Below are positions 9,091 through 17,592 of a stretch of 34,697 nucleotides of DNA, in pieces. A program made the position numbers and the translations under genes. The stretch's first letter is position 1; each line of letters opens with the position of its first letter. The notes beneath the pieces were generated by a model. It saw only the letters and a list, made by a program, of their open reading frames with translations, was not told the DNA's origin and did no database searches. Source of the DNA: a virus; the IMG/VR virus record IMGVR_UViG_3300017917_000251, positions 1 to 34,697 of that record, one strand, 5' to 3'.

Positions 9091-9367
9091 CAGATGTGAT
9101 GCATACTTTGAACCTAAAGTAAGTTATCAGATATATTGCAGCGATACATGTAGAGATGAATCTACTAGAGAAAAGATTGCTGAAAGATATCAACTAACTC
9201 GCAGGCAAAAAAGGATTGGTAAAATCCGAAAGTGTCTTGGTGGGTGTGGAGTCTCATTATCAATATATAATGACTCTGGTTTCTGTTCTAATTGTAATGT
9301 AAGTGAAAAAGAAGTAGCAAAAATGCTTAAAGAGTTAAAGGGGTTTATTGAATATGAGCAAGAATAA
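9077..9367 (+). CDS. Double zinc-ribbon protein
   Basis: A 96-aa protein with two likely zinc sites: CNRC (4-7) with CSDTC (21-25), and CLGGC (53-57) with CSNC (70-73), separated by a basic helix rich in Arg and Lys. It starts at a TTG seven bases after GGAG and overlaps the nuclease gene by 14 bases. A nucleic-acid-binding accessory role is likely but no family can be named with confidence. Confidence 0.7.
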   Translation: MKLCNRCDAYFEPKVSYQIYCSDTCRDESTREKIAERYQLTRRQKRIGKIRKCLGGCGVSLSIYNDSGFCSNCNVSEKEVAKMLKELKGFIEYEQE

Positions 9368-9944
9368 ATGGGGAATTCAAACCACTCCAGAAAGAATTTG
9401 TGCTATTGATGCCAGCACAAACAGTCTTGCCTATGCAACATTCCATGGTGGCTACTTAAAAGAATATGGAAAGATTTACTTTGAGGGTAAAGATATATAT
9501 GAAAAAGTTGGAGATGCTGCAGTAAAAACAAGACTCTACTTTGAAAAATATATAAATGTTGATGCTATTGTAATTGAGCATACAGTATTTATGAACAGCC
9601 CTAAAACTGCTGCTGATCTTGCTTTAGTGCAAGGTGCTTTGCTTGGGGCAGCAGCAATGAGTGGCATAACAAGTGTTGGTAAGGTATCTCCAATTACTTG
9701 GCAAAACTATCTTGGAAACAAGAAGTTGACTAAGGAGGAGCAGTTAGCAATTAGATCTGCTAATCCTGGCAAGTCTGAATCTTGGTATAAGTCATTTGAA
9801 CGCAACTTCAGAAAAGAAAGAACTATTAAATTAATTGAGATTAACTATGATAAAACTATTAATGATAACGATGTTGCAGATGCCTGCGGTATTGGTCATT
9901 GGGCCATAAATAACTGGGGAAAGGCAATAGGTGTTGACAAATAA
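9354..9944 (+). CDS. ruvC: RuvC-like Holliday junction resolvase
   Basis: RNase H-fold endonuclease, 196 aa, predicted to cut four-way junctions. The acidic catalytic residues are recognisable: D19 in AIDAS, E75 in IVIEHTVF, and D173/D177 in the C-terminal NDVADACGIGHW. A conserved-looking SPITWQNYLG lies between them. The ATG at 9354 is preferred (AGGGG ten bases upstream); a TTG two codons earlier is possible. It overlaps the zinc-ribbon gene by 14 bases. Length is close to bacterial RuvC (about 170 aa) with a short insertion. Confidence 0.88.
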   Translation: MSKNKWGIQTTPERICAIDASTNSLAYATFHGGYLKEYGKIYFEGKDIYEKVGDAAVKTRLYFEKYINVDAIVIEHTVFMNSPKTAADLALVQGALLGAAAMSGITSVGKVSPITWQNYLGNKKLTKEEQLAIRSANPGKSESWYKSFERNFRKERTIKLIEINYDKTINDNDVADACGIGHWAINNWGKAIGVDK

Positions 9945-9945
9945 A

Positions 9946-10104
9946 ATGATGGCTGGTAAACTATATACAAGCGAAGTTTGGCTAAGAAAGCGATACCTTA
10001 TGGATAAGAAATCCCCAGAAGAGATTGCAAAAGAATGCGGGGCAAGTGTAGAAACAATCTATGTTTACCTTGCTAAATTTGGACTAAGGAAGTCAAGACG
10101 ATGA
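9946..10104 (+). CDS. Small helix-turn-helix protein
   Basis: A 52-aa basic protein starting one base after the ruvC stop. Its sequence fits a helix-turn-helix of the sigma-region-4 or resolvase type: SPEEIAKECGASVETIYVYL, followed by a basic tail (KFGLRKSRR). Two consecutive ATGs (9946, 9949) are possible starts. It could be a small transcription regulator or a DNA-binding accessory. The stop overlaps the next start (ATGA). Confidence 0.72.
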   Translation: MMAGKLYTSEVWLRKRYLMDKKSPEEIAKECGASVETIYVYLAKFGLRKSRR

Positions 10105-10226
10105 ATAAAATACAAAAAGCATTTGTTGTAGCAACAATAGTTGGTGCAGTAGGAGTTAGTTATGCACTCTATACACTTAAAGGATTACCAGAATCATTTG
10201 ATTGGGATAGTGACGATGAGCAATAA
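10101..10226 (+). CDS. Tiny membrane protein
   Basis: A 41-aa peptide starting in the ATGA overlap with the HTH gene. Residues 7-24 form one hydrophobic membrane segment, followed by an acidic C-terminus (DWDSDDEQ). Function unknown. Such peptides are common in phage operons and can be lysis, superinfection or host-envelope factors. Confidence 0.55.
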   Translation: MNKIQKAFVVATIVGAVGVSYALYTLKGLPESFDWDSDDEQ

Positions 10227-10458
10227 TCTTAACATTACGGTTGACCAAGTAAATCATCCTACTCACTATACCTCAGACCCATCTGGTGTTGAGTGTATTC
10301 AGATTACTCGCCATCGTAATTTTAATATTGGTAACGCATTTAAGTATCTATGGAGAGCAGGACTTAAGGATGAGTCTAAAACTATTCAAGATCTTGAGAA
10401 GGCAATCTTTTATATTAAAGATGAAATTAATAGACTAGAGGGAAAGTATGTCAACTGA
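10216..10458 (+). CDS. DUF3310 family protein
   Basis: An 80-aa protein matching the DUF3310 pattern: VNHPTHYTS near the N-terminus, then GVECIQI, then GNAFKYLWRAGLKD and the DLEKAIFYI helix. The family is widespread in phages, sometimes labelled as a nucleotide kinase-like protein, but its activity is not established. I start at ATG 10216, which overlaps the upstream peptide by 11 bases, rather than the longer in-frame ATG at 10162 that lies inside that gene. Confidence 0.85.
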   Translation: MSNNLNITVDQVNHPTHYTSDPSGVECIQITRHRNFNIGNAFKYLWRAGLKDESKTIQDLEKAIFYIKDEINRLEGKYVN

Positions 10459-10984
10459 AGAAGATTTAGTCAAGCATCTTGATGAGGTAAATACAGTTGT
10501 ATCTGAATACCTAAAGGGAAACGATCCAACAATTATTTCTAAAGAACTATCAATTCCCAGAACAAGAGTTGTTACTCTTATTAATGAGTGGAAGGCTATG
10601 GCATCTGACAATGCTGCTATTCGTGCTCGTGCAAAAGAGGCATTAGTTGGTGCAGATACCCACTATAGTAAATTGATTAGTAAATCATATGAGGTTATTG
10701 ATGAGGCAACAATGACCAACAATCTTAGTGCAAAGACTGCTGCAATTAAACTTGTCATGGATATTGAATCTAAGAGAATTGACATGCTTCAAAAGGCTGG
10801 ACTACTTGAGAATAAAGAACTTGCTGAAGAGATGGTTGAGATTGAACGCCGTCAAGAAGTTCTTGTAGGAATATTAAGAGACATTGCTTCGGAGCATCCA
10901 GAAGTAAGAGATATCATTATGCAACGCCTATCTGCAATTGCAAGAGAAGGAGAAGTGATTACAGTTGTCCACGATGTTCAATGA
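10448..10984 (+). CDS. Probable terminase small subunit
   Basis: A 178-aa protein directly upstream of, and overlapping, the terminase large subunit. An N-terminal helix-turn-helix (KGNDPTIISKELSIPRTRVVTLI, about 23-45) is followed by long helices able to oligomerise. This is the usual plan of small terminase subunits, which recognise packaging sites and load the motor. Assignment rests on context and fold pattern, since small subunits diverge strongly. Confidence 0.7.
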   Translation: MSTEEDLVKHLDEVNTVVSEYLKGNDPTIISKELSIPRTRVVTLINEWKAMASDNAAIRARAKEALVGADTHYSKLISKSYEVIDEATMTNNLSAKTAAIKLVMDIESKRIDMLQKAGLLENKELAEEMVEIERRQEVLVGILRDIASEHPEVRDIIMQRLSAIAREGEVITVVHDVQ

Positions 10985-12752
10985 TTTTCTAGAAGTACTA
11001 AAAGAAAATCACTTTATTGAAAAGCCTGTAGATGCAAAGACATTTGTTGAGTCTCCAGACTACCTTGGACAGCCACCACTTTCAGATATTCAGTATCAAA
11101 TTGTTGAGGCTATGAGCCAGATCTATCGCAAAGAAGATCTAATTGACCTGCTTGGACAAGCAGAAGGTGAAGCATACTATAAAAAGTTTACAAAAAATGA
11201 GATTATCTTGCAACTTGGCAAGGGTAGCGGTAAGGACTTCGTATCTACAGTAGCGTGTGCATATGTAGTATACAAACTTCTATGTCTAAAAGATCCAGCC
11301 GTTTACTATGGCAAGCCTGCTGGAGATGCTATTGATATTATTAACGTGGCTATTAACGCTCAACAGGCTAAGAATGTTTTCTTTAAAGGTTTTAAGACAA
11401 AGATTGAAAAGTCACCTTGGTTTGCTGGCAAGTATAATCCAAAGGCAGACTCTATTGAGTTTGATAAAGCAATTACAGTTTACTCTGGTCACTCAGAGCG
11501 TGAATCTCATGAGGGTTTGAACTTGTTTATGGCAGTACTTGATGAAATTTCTGGTTTTGCTAGTGAGGTAGGAACTGGTAATGAGCAGGGAAAAACTGCG
11601 GACAATATTTATAAAGCATTCCGTGGTACTGTAGATTCTCGTTTTCCTGACCTTGGTAAGGTTGCACTACTTTCATTCCCCCGCTACCAAGGAGACTTTA
11701 TCTCTCAAAGATATGAGTCTGTTATTGCTGAGAAAGAAACTATTGAGCGTAAGCACACATTCATTATGAATGAAGACCTTCCTCATGATGATCCAGGGAA
11801 TAGGTTTGAAATTTCTTGGGATGAAGATACTATTATTTCATACAAAATTCCAAAGGTATTGGCATTTAAAAGACCAACATGGGAAGTAAATCCTACTCGT
11901 AAGATTGATGATTTTAAGATAGCATTCTATACAGACTTGGCAGATGCTATGATGCGTTTTGCCTGCATGCCTACATATGCCTCTGACGCATTCTTTAAAG
12001 ATAGAACAAAACTTGAAAGGTGCATGACACTTAGAAATCCATTAGACCAATTTAGAAGGTTTGATGAGTCATTTAAACCAGACCCAGATAAGATTTACTA
12101 CCTACATGCTGACCTTGCACAAAAGCATGATAAGTGTGCGGTAGCAATTGCTCACGTAGATAAGTGGGTAAATGTTCAAGTAATTAAAGACTATGAACAG
12201 GTTGCTCCAATGGTAGTAGTAGATGCAGTTGCTTGGTGGGAACCAAGAGCAGAAGGTCCTGTAAACCTATCAGATGTTAAAAACTGGATTATGAATCTTC
12301 GTAGACAAGGTTTTAATATTGGTATGGTTTCTTTTGACCGTTGGCAATCATTTGATATTCAAAATGAATTGCAGGCTGTTGGTATACGAACTGAGACTGT
12401 ATCTGTAGCAAAGAAACATTATGAAGACTTGGCGATGATGATTTATGAAGAGCGTGTTGCTATTCCAATGATTCCATTATTGCTAGAAGAAATGGCTGAG
12501 TTAAAGATTATGAAGGGTAATCGTGTTGATCACCCTAGAAAGAAATCTAAAGACTTGGCTGACGCTGTATCTGGAGCCGTATTTGGGGCTATATCACATA
12601 CCCCTAAGACTACTAATACAGTTATTGAAGTCCATACATGGTCATCATCTTCCGCTCAACTTGCGGAGAAAAGACAATCTATGGTAGAATTAGAACCTAA
12701 GCAAATGACGGACGATGTTCGTGATTTCTTAGATAAATTCAATCTAATATAA
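10965..12752 (+). CDS. terL: Terminase large subunit (DNA-packaging ATPase/nuclease)
   Basis: Packaging motor, 595 aa from the TTG at 10965. The ATPase shows a P-loop LGKGSGKD (about 84-91) and Walker B LFMAVLDEIS (about 186-195). The C-terminal RNase H-like nuclease shows YYLHADLAQKHD with a catalytic Asp, MVSFDRWQS, and a terminal acidic motif DLADAVSGAVFG. Start choice is uncertain: AAGGAG at 10947-10952 is 12 bases from the TTG and 21 from the ATG at 10974 (three codons later). No portal gene follows; the next gene encodes an exported protein. Confidence 0.93.
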   Translation: MSTMFNDFLEVLKENHFIEKPVDAKTFVESPDYLGQPPLSDIQYQIVEAMSQIYRKEDLIDLLGQAEGEAYYKKFTKNEIILQLGKGSGKDFVSTVACAYVVYKLLCLKDPAVYYGKPAGDAIDIINVAINAQQAKNVFFKGFKTKIEKSPWFAGKYNPKADSIEFDKAITVYSGHSERESHEGLNLFMAVLDEISGFASEVGTGNEQGKTADNIYKAFRGTVDSRFPDLGKVALLSFPRYQGDFISQRYESVIAEKETIERKHTFIMNEDLPHDDPGNRFEISWDEDTIISYKIPKVLAFKRPTWEVNPTRKIDDFKIAFYTDLADAMMRFACMPTYASDAFFKDRTKLERCMTLRNPLDQFRRFDESFKPDPDKIYYLHADLAQKHDKCAVAIAHVDKWVNVQVIKDYEQVAPMVVVDAVAWWEPRAEGPVNLSDVKNWIMNLRRQGFNIGMVSFDRWQSFDIQNELQAVGIRTETVSVAKKHYEDLAMMIYEERVAIPMIPLLLEEMAELKIMKGNRVDHPRKKSKDLADAVSGAVFGAISHTPKTTNTVIEVHTWSSSSAQLAEKRQSMVELEPKQMTDDVRDFLDKFNLI

Positions 12753-12756
12753 ACTT

Positions 12757-12771
12757 CCAGCACCTTGCTGG
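12757..12771 (+). other. Short hairpin before the ribosome binding site of the exported-protein gene
   Basis: CCAGCA-CCT-TGCTGG forms a perfect 6-bp stem with a three-base loop between terL and the gene at 12794. No T-run follows, so it is unlikely to terminate transcription. It could protect the 5' end of a processed mRNA for the downstream exported protein. Confidence 0.4.
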
Positions 12772-12793
12772 GGAAATACAAACGAGGAGAAAG

Positions 12794-14506
12794 ATGAATT
12801 CATTCAAGAAACTCGCATTGGGCCTTGCTGCAGCAGTGTCCTTCGCAACCCTTTCTGCCCTGCCGACACAGGCTGCTGTTAACGCAGATGTAGTCTCAAT
12901 TGATTCAGCAGTAGATGCTGTATTCGCTGGAGAGTCTGCAACTGCGGTAATCACTGTATCGTTCTTGGCACAAACAACAAGTGACACAGTTACCATTACT
13001 TCAGGGGCTACTAGCCTACCTGCAGGTGCTGCTAAACTTGCAACATTATCAGTAGAAGAAACATCAAGCGCAGTTGTTGCACTTGGCTCTGGTAATTTTT
13101 CTGCAGACATTGCTTCATCAGCAAACTCTGTAACATATGTAACTGCTAAGATTAAGGCAACAGTAGATGCTCCAACAGTTGCAGGAACTTATGTATATAA
13201 GTTTACCCCTGCTCTTAAGGCTGGCTCAACTGGTCTAGTAAACTCAGCACCTATTGTTTGGACAGTTACAGTAACTGCTCCAGATACTAAGGCTTCAGCA
13301 GGAACAACAACATCAATCCTTAATAAGGGTGAGACAATTTCAGCAACTGCTGATGCAGAAGTATTTGCTCCAAAGGCAACTGCTTCAGATGCAGTAGCAG
13401 TTATTGTTGTAACACAGAAGAACGCAGCAGGCGCATCAGCATCTGAATCAATGACAGCAATTGTTAGCGGTTCAGGTATGATCGGAACTGGTTCAAACCA
13501 TTCAACAATTACTGCACAAGGTCGTGCACTTACAGTTGCTAATGGACAATATATTGGTATCTTTTCTGATAATACATCAGGAGTAGGTACAGTAACAATC
13601 ACATCTGCATCAGGTGTTGTCCTTGCAGTTGAGAAGGTAATTTTCTACGGAGATATCGCTGCTATTACAACAACAGTAAAGCCTATTCTTGCAGCAGGTT
13701 CAAACTCTGAGGCAGTCGTTGCAGTAGCATACGATGCAGCAGGTGTTCCTGTTGGAAATGGTACACTTTATGTTGTTTCTGATTCAGCATCAGTAGTTAG
13801 CAATGCATACACACAGATCACAATTGTTGACGGTGTAGCAAAGGGAACTCTTACAGGAGTTAATACAGGAACAGCAGGTATCAAGGTATCAACAGGTTCA
13901 ACAGCAACAACAACTGGAGCGGTAGTTTCAAACACTGCATCTACTCGTGTTGAAGGAACTGTATCATCTGTTAAGATTGCTTTTGATAAGGCTACATATG
14001 CAGCAGGAGAACTTGCTACAATTACTGTAACACCTCTAGATGCTAAGGGTCTTGTACTTTCAGGCAAGACACACGCTAATCTGTTTGCAGCAGGTGGAAT
14101 TACTTCATCATATGCATTTGGAGCATTTAGCGATACACTAACTGCAGCATCAGTGACAACAGATGCAAATGGCGTAAAGACATATAAGGTTTATATGCCA
14201 CTTACAGATGTTGCTATTAAGGTAACTGCTACAGGTGGATCATCATTGCCAATTGCTGGTCAGGTAGAAGTATCTGCTACAGCAAATGTAGTGACAGGAT
14301 CATCTGCAACTAATGCAACTTTGGCTGCACTTATTGCACAAGTAACTGCTATGCAGACAATGTTTGATGCAATTAAGGCTGAGGCTAAGGCAGCAGCAGA
14401 TAAGGCGATTGCAGACCGTGCTGCTTATGTAAAGCAATACAATGCACTTGCAACAAAGTGGAACAAGGCTCATCCAAAGAGCAAGATTGCACTTCTAAAG
14501 AAGTAA
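12794..14506 (+). CDS. Exported beta-rich surface-type protein
   Basis: A 570-aa protein with a clear Sec signal peptide: basic MNSFKK, a hydrophobic core, then TQAAVNA around residues 26-32. Most of the rest is rich in Thr, Val, Ala, Ser and Gly, like tandem Ig-like beta-sandwich domains (for example KATYAAGELATITVTPLDAKG around 400). A helical C-terminus (about 505-570) is Ala/Lys rich and ends in basic residues. GAGGAGA lies seven bases before the ATG. The gene stands alone, closed by the terminator at 14522-14551. It resembles bacterial surface-layer or adhesin proteins more than a known virion protein. Possible roles are host-surface disguise or a fibre; neither is proven. Confidence 0.75.
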   Translation: MNSFKKLALGLAAAVSFATLSALPTQAAVNADVVSIDSAVDAVFAGESATAVITVSFLAQTTSDTVTITSGATSLPAGAAKLATLSVEETSSAVVALGSGNFSADIASSANSVTYVTAKIKATVDAPTVAGTYVYKFTPALKAGSTGLVNSAPIVWTVTVTAPDTKASAGTTTSILNKGETISATADAEVFAPKATASDAVAVIVVTQKNAAGASASESMTAIVSGSGMIGTGSNHSTITAQGRALTVANGQYIGIFSDNTSGVGTVTITSASGVVLAVEKVIFYGDIAAITTTVKPILAAGSNSEAVVAVAYDAAGVPVGNGTLYVVSDSASVVSNAYTQITIVDGVAKGTLTGVNTGTAGIKVSTGSTATTTGAVVSNTASTRVEGTVSSVKIAFDKATYAAGELATITVTPLDAKGLVLSGKTHANLFAAGGITSSYAFGAFSDTLTAASVTTDANGVKTYKVYMPLTDVAIKVTATGGSSLPIAGQVEVSATANVVTGSSATNATLAALIAQVTAMQTMFDAIKAEAKAAADKAIADRAAYVKQYNALATKWNKAHPKSKIALLKK

Positions 14507-14521
14507 TCTAGTCCAACAATT

Positions 14522-14551
14522 AGGGGAGTCTAGCGATAGGCTCCCCTTTTT
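14522..14551 (+). terminator. Rho-independent terminator after the exported-protein gene
   Basis: Two ten-base arms (14522-14531 and 14538-14547) pair with a single G-U wobble around the loop AGCGAT, followed by TTTTT (14547-14551). It ends transcription of the gene at 12794 just before a new promoter. Confidence 0.9.
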
Positions 14552-14563
14552 GTTGTATAAAAA

Positions 14564-14572
14564 TGATATAAT
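14564..14572 (+). promoter_or_regulatory. Extended -10 promoter for the fibre-like gene
   Basis: TGATATAAT: an extended TGn motif plus a perfect -10 box TATAAT at 14567-14572. No good -35 box is seen because that position falls in the terminator. Predicted start near 14579, about 18 bases before the ATG at 14597. Confidence 0.65.
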
Positions 14573-14596
14573 AGGGTTATCAAACATCTTGGAAGG

Positions 14597-17047
14597 ATGG
14601 CCCTCATAAGAAATATCCTGCTCCGTAGTGGATTGGTGGGATTTTTAGTAGTGCTTTGGTTGGTATTTGCACCTGGGGAACAAGCACATGCTGATGTAGT
14701 CAGTACTATTCAGGTATCACCTTCAGAGACAAGTATAGCCACAATATCAGTAGATACACCAGTAATCGTACATACTTCAGTAGATAGCGCAACAGCCATA
14801 ATTGAGGTAGCCCAGGCTACAATTACTCAGGCTGAAACTGCAACGGCAGTCATACAAACCCAAGCAACAGCCATTACAAGCCCTACAGAGACCATTACAG
14901 CCACTATCGCACAGGCTCAGACCTCTATTCAACAGGCACAGACAGTAGTAGATAGTGCTACTGTGGCTGTCAATAATGTTATTTCTACACAGAATTACTT
15001 GGCTCAAGCAGTAGAAACTCAAACAGTAAGATCACAAACAGTGGCCTCAGAGTCAGCAACAGTCCTATCTTTGACAGATAGCATGACAGTTCTTAATGGA
15101 CAAATTGATAGTCAAACTGCTTTAGTTAGAACAGATAGCGCTACAGTTCTTAGCCGTCAAGGTGACGTTGCATTAATAGAAAATCAAATTAGACTTCAAA
15201 ATGCTGGAAATCCACAGACTACTGATCTTCCAAAAGATGACGACTGGGCTTTTCTAATGACACTTCCATATGCCCTTCGTCTTGGAGATAGAACATACAC
15301 AGATGTATATGCTGCCACTAATGGTTTGATATCTTTTGGAGAACCTCAAGGGTGGGGAGGAAATGCTCCAGCAGTTTACGTTAACTTCCGTGATTGGTGG
15401 AATGTTGATTCTGATACATACCTTAAATATTCAACAACAATTAATAGTCTTTTAGTTGAATGGAATGTTGTTCCTTATGGATCTAGATCTTCTAATACAT
15501 CAAAAACACAATTAACTTTTGATGCTGATGTTAATCCTATTACTGGAGAATGGATTGCAAATATTTCTTCAGTTGGAATGCCTGGTAATAATACAACAAG
15601 CCCAGTTCAAATTAATAAAATTGTAAATAATCAACTTCAATCATCAACTATTCCAATAACAGTGCAGCAGAACTCTGGAAATACATTTAACTTTACAGCA
15701 AGTATAACAAATCCTAACTATACCGAATATACTCCACCACCAGCAAATAGCAATCTTGCTGCACAACTAACAACTGCACAATCTAATTTATCTACAGCAC
15801 AGTTGGCTTTAACTACAGCACAACAAACCCTTGCTGGATTAATGTCAAATAAAAATGCATTACAGTCTCAAATTACAGCAGCCCAACAAGCATTACAAAC
15901 AGCACAAGCAAATTTAATAACAGCAAATCAACAAGTTGTTTATTGGCAGGGTCAGGTTGAAACAGCGAAATCACAATTAGATTCAGCATTGAGCCTTGTT
16001 AGCCAGTCTATTAATACAATGAATTCAGATGTTAATGCAGCAGACTCTATTGTAGATGCAACTCTTGCTGCAGAGGAATCAGTTAGACAAGCCCAAGCAA
16101 GAGCAGCAGCAGAAGAGGCTGCTAGAATTGCTGCACAACAAGCATATGAAGCAGAGCAGGCTAGAATTGCTGCAGAAGCAGCAGCCGCTAAAGCAGAGGC
16201 AGAAGCCAAGGCAGCAGCAGAGGCTGCAGCAAAAGCAGAGGCAGATAGAATTGCTGCAGAAGAAGCAGCAAAGAAAGCAGAAGCAGATCGTATCAAAGCC
16301 GAAGAAGAAGCAGCAAAAGCCAAGGCAGAGGCAGATAAGGCAGAAGCAGATAAAAAAGCAGCAGAATTAGAGGCAGCCAAAGCAGCAGAAGAAAAAGCAA
16401 AAGCAGAGGCAGAGGCTAAAGCAAAGGCTGAAGAAGATGCTAAAAAGTTAGCAGAACAAAAGGCTGCAGACGAAGCAAAGGCTAAAGCCGAAGCAGAAAA
16501 AGCAAAGGCTGAAGCAGATGCTAAAGCAGCAGAACAAGAAAGATTAGATAAGTTAGCAGAAGAAGCCAAGGTAGGTAAAGAATTATCACAAGAAGAAAAG
16601 GCTGTGATTGTAGAAGCATTAATAGCAGATCTTAAGCCTGGTGAATCCCTATCTGCAGCAGAAGTAAAAGCATCTGGTGTTTCATATGCAGACCTTCCAC
16701 CGTCAACACCAGTAGAACTTCGTACTGATGAAAATGGAAATGCACTTATTATTACTGCAGAAGTTGCTGCTCAAGTTGAACTGGTTCAAGATCCAGGTGC
16801 ATTACTTGCAACAGCATTTACAGATCCAGGAGCAGCATTAGCAGCACTAGGAAGTATTGGAGCAGATATGACTCCAGCAGAAAGAGAAGAAGCAACTAAT
16901 ATGGTAGTTGCAACAGTTGTGGCAACGGGAGCAGCACTAAATGCTGTTGGCCTTGCAACAGGTGGTTCTGCGCCAGCAGGTGGAGGATCATCAGGACCAA
17001 GTGGTGGAACAAACTCAGGCGGTTCAAGGAGGAATGAAAGATGGTAA
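14597..17047 (+). CDS. Large exported coiled-coil protein with TolA-like repeat (fibre-like)
   Basis: An 816-aa protein. Residues 1-34 are a signal peptide or membrane anchor (hydrophobic 11-25, AHADV after it). Residues 35-205 are Gln/Thr/Ala heptad-like helix. Residues about 206-385 form a beta domain with YTDVYAATNGLISFG, reminiscent of nidogen-like domains. About 390-490 is a second coiled coil. About 500-680 is an Ala/Glu/Lys repeat like TolA. A Gly/Ser-rich tail ends in basic residues. GGAAGG directly abuts the ATG, so spacing is poor and the true start is uncertain. It may be a long adhesin or spanning protein. It overlaps the next membrane-protein gene by 7 bases. Confidence 0.75.
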   Translation: MALIRNILLRSGLVGFLVVLWLVFAPGEQAHADVVSTIQVSPSETSIATISVDTPVIVHTSVDSATAIIEVAQATITQAETATAVIQTQATAITSPTETITATIAQAQTSIQQAQTVVDSATVAVNNVISTQNYLAQAVETQTVRSQTVASESATVLSLTDSMTVLNGQIDSQTALVRTDSATVLSRQGDVALIENQIRLQNAGNPQTTDLPKDDDWAFLMTLPYALRLGDRTYTDVYAATNGLISFGEPQGWGGNAPAVYVNFRDWWNVDSDTYLKYSTTINSLLVEWNVVPYGSRSSNTSKTQLTFDADVNPITGEWIANISSVGMPGNNTTSPVQINKIVNNQLQSSTIPITVQQNSGNTFNFTASITNPNYTEYTPPPANSNLAAQLTTAQSNLSTAQLALTTAQQTLAGLMSNKNALQSQITAAQQALQTAQANLITANQQVVYWQGQVETAKSQLDSALSLVSQSINTMNSDVNAADSIVDATLAAEESVRQAQARAAAEEAARIAAQQAYEAEQARIAAEAAAAKAEAEAKAAAEAAAKAEADRIAAEEAAKKAEADRIKAEEEAAKAKAEADKAEADKKAAELEAAKAAEEKAKAEAEAKAKAEEDAKKLAEQKAADEAKAKAEAEKAKAEADAKAAEQERLDKLAEEAKVGKELSQEEKAVIVEALIADLKPGESLSAAEVKASGVSYADLPPSTPVELRTDENGNALIITAEVAAQVELVQDPGALLATAFTDPGAALAALGSIGADMTPAEREEATNMVVATVVATGAALNAVGLATGGSAPAGGGSSGPSGGTNSGGSRRNERW

Positions 17048-17211
17048 AACTAATCAAGGATATTCTTGATCAACAATGGACCCTCCTAGGCATGTTTATT
17101 GCTTGGGTGGTTTTAGACGGATCTGCAAAGACCGTAGTTGGTTATGGAATTTTATTGACAACAATTACTTGGATACTTAGTTATCCAATTAGAAATAGAG
17201 GGGAGGACTAA
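17041..17211 (+). CDS. Small two-helix membrane protein (holin-like)
   Basis: A 56-aa protein with two predicted transmembrane helices (about 13-27 and 31-47), short charged ends and a basic/acidic tail (RNRGED). It begins inside the end of the fibre-like gene and stops one base before the next gene. Size and topology are those of small holins or their partners. Its pairing with the holin-like protein at 17213 suggests a holin/antiholin-type duo, which is inference. Confidence 0.6.
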   Translation: MVKLIKDILDQQWTLLGMFIAWVVLDGSAKTVVGYGILLTTITWILSYPIRNRGED

Positions 17212-17212
17212 A

Positions 17213-17512
17213 ATGAATAGTATCACAAATATTTGGAATATACTTATGCGTATTGTTGCGGTATTTGCAGCAAATGCACTAGCAGTAATTGGTGCTGGAG
17301 CAATCGCAGGTATTTCAGTAGCAAAGGCTATGACAGTTGCTGGACTTAGTGCAGTAGCAGTTGTAGTTGAGAAATTGGCTCGTGCATTTATGGATGACGG
17401 TAAACTTACAAGAGATGAAATCAATGCAGCATTTTCTACCACAGATAAAAATGCAGTAACAGTGCAGGATGCAGCAGTTGAATCACGCAGAAAAAGATCA
17501 AAGACAGCATAA
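17213..17512 (+). CDS. Putative holin-like membrane protein
   Basis: A 99-aa protein with a long hydrophobic N-terminal half (about 9-52, one or two helices rich in Ala, Val and Gly), then MDDGKLTRDEINAAF (about 63-77), an EF-hand-like acidic loop, and a basic C-terminus (RRKRSK). The layout of membrane segment, DGKLT-type motif and charged tail recurs in actinophage proteins annotated as holins. GGGGAGGA lies before the ATG. Confidence 0.6.
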   Translation: MNSITNIWNILMRIVAVFAANALAVIGAGAIAGISVAKAMTVAGLSAVAVVVEKLARAFMDDGKLTRDEINAAFSTTDKNAVTVQDAAVESRRKRSKTA

Positions 17513-17519
17513 TTAAACA

Positions 17520-17561
17520 TGTTTGACCCTGTTTGACAGCCCCTCTTCAGAGTGCTATACT
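17520..17561 (+). promoter_or_regulatory. Consensus sigma-70-type promoter with tandem TGTTTGAC repeats
   Basis: A -35 box TTGACA (17533-17538), a 17-base spacer and a -10 box TATACT (17556-17561, preceded by TGC) form a near-perfect vegetative promoter. TGTTTGAC occurs at 17520-17527 and again at 17530-17537, exactly ten bases (one helical turn) apart, and the second copy overlaps the -35 box. The pair could be a regulator site. It drives the HslV-like gene. Confidence 0.9.
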
Positions 17562-17592
17562 TAGATATAAGCATTTTGGGAGGGGTTTCTGC

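Noticed and set aside
12739-14067. Minus-strand frames opposite the exported beta-rich protein
   Set aside because: Composition mirrors the plus-strand Thr/Ala/Val codons; no ribosome binding sites or protein motifs.
15952-16569. Long open frame on the minus strand opposite the fibre-like gene
   Set aside because: It is a mirror of the Ala/Glu/Lys repeat (GCA codons read as serine and alanine codons on the other strand), with no start site or family motif.
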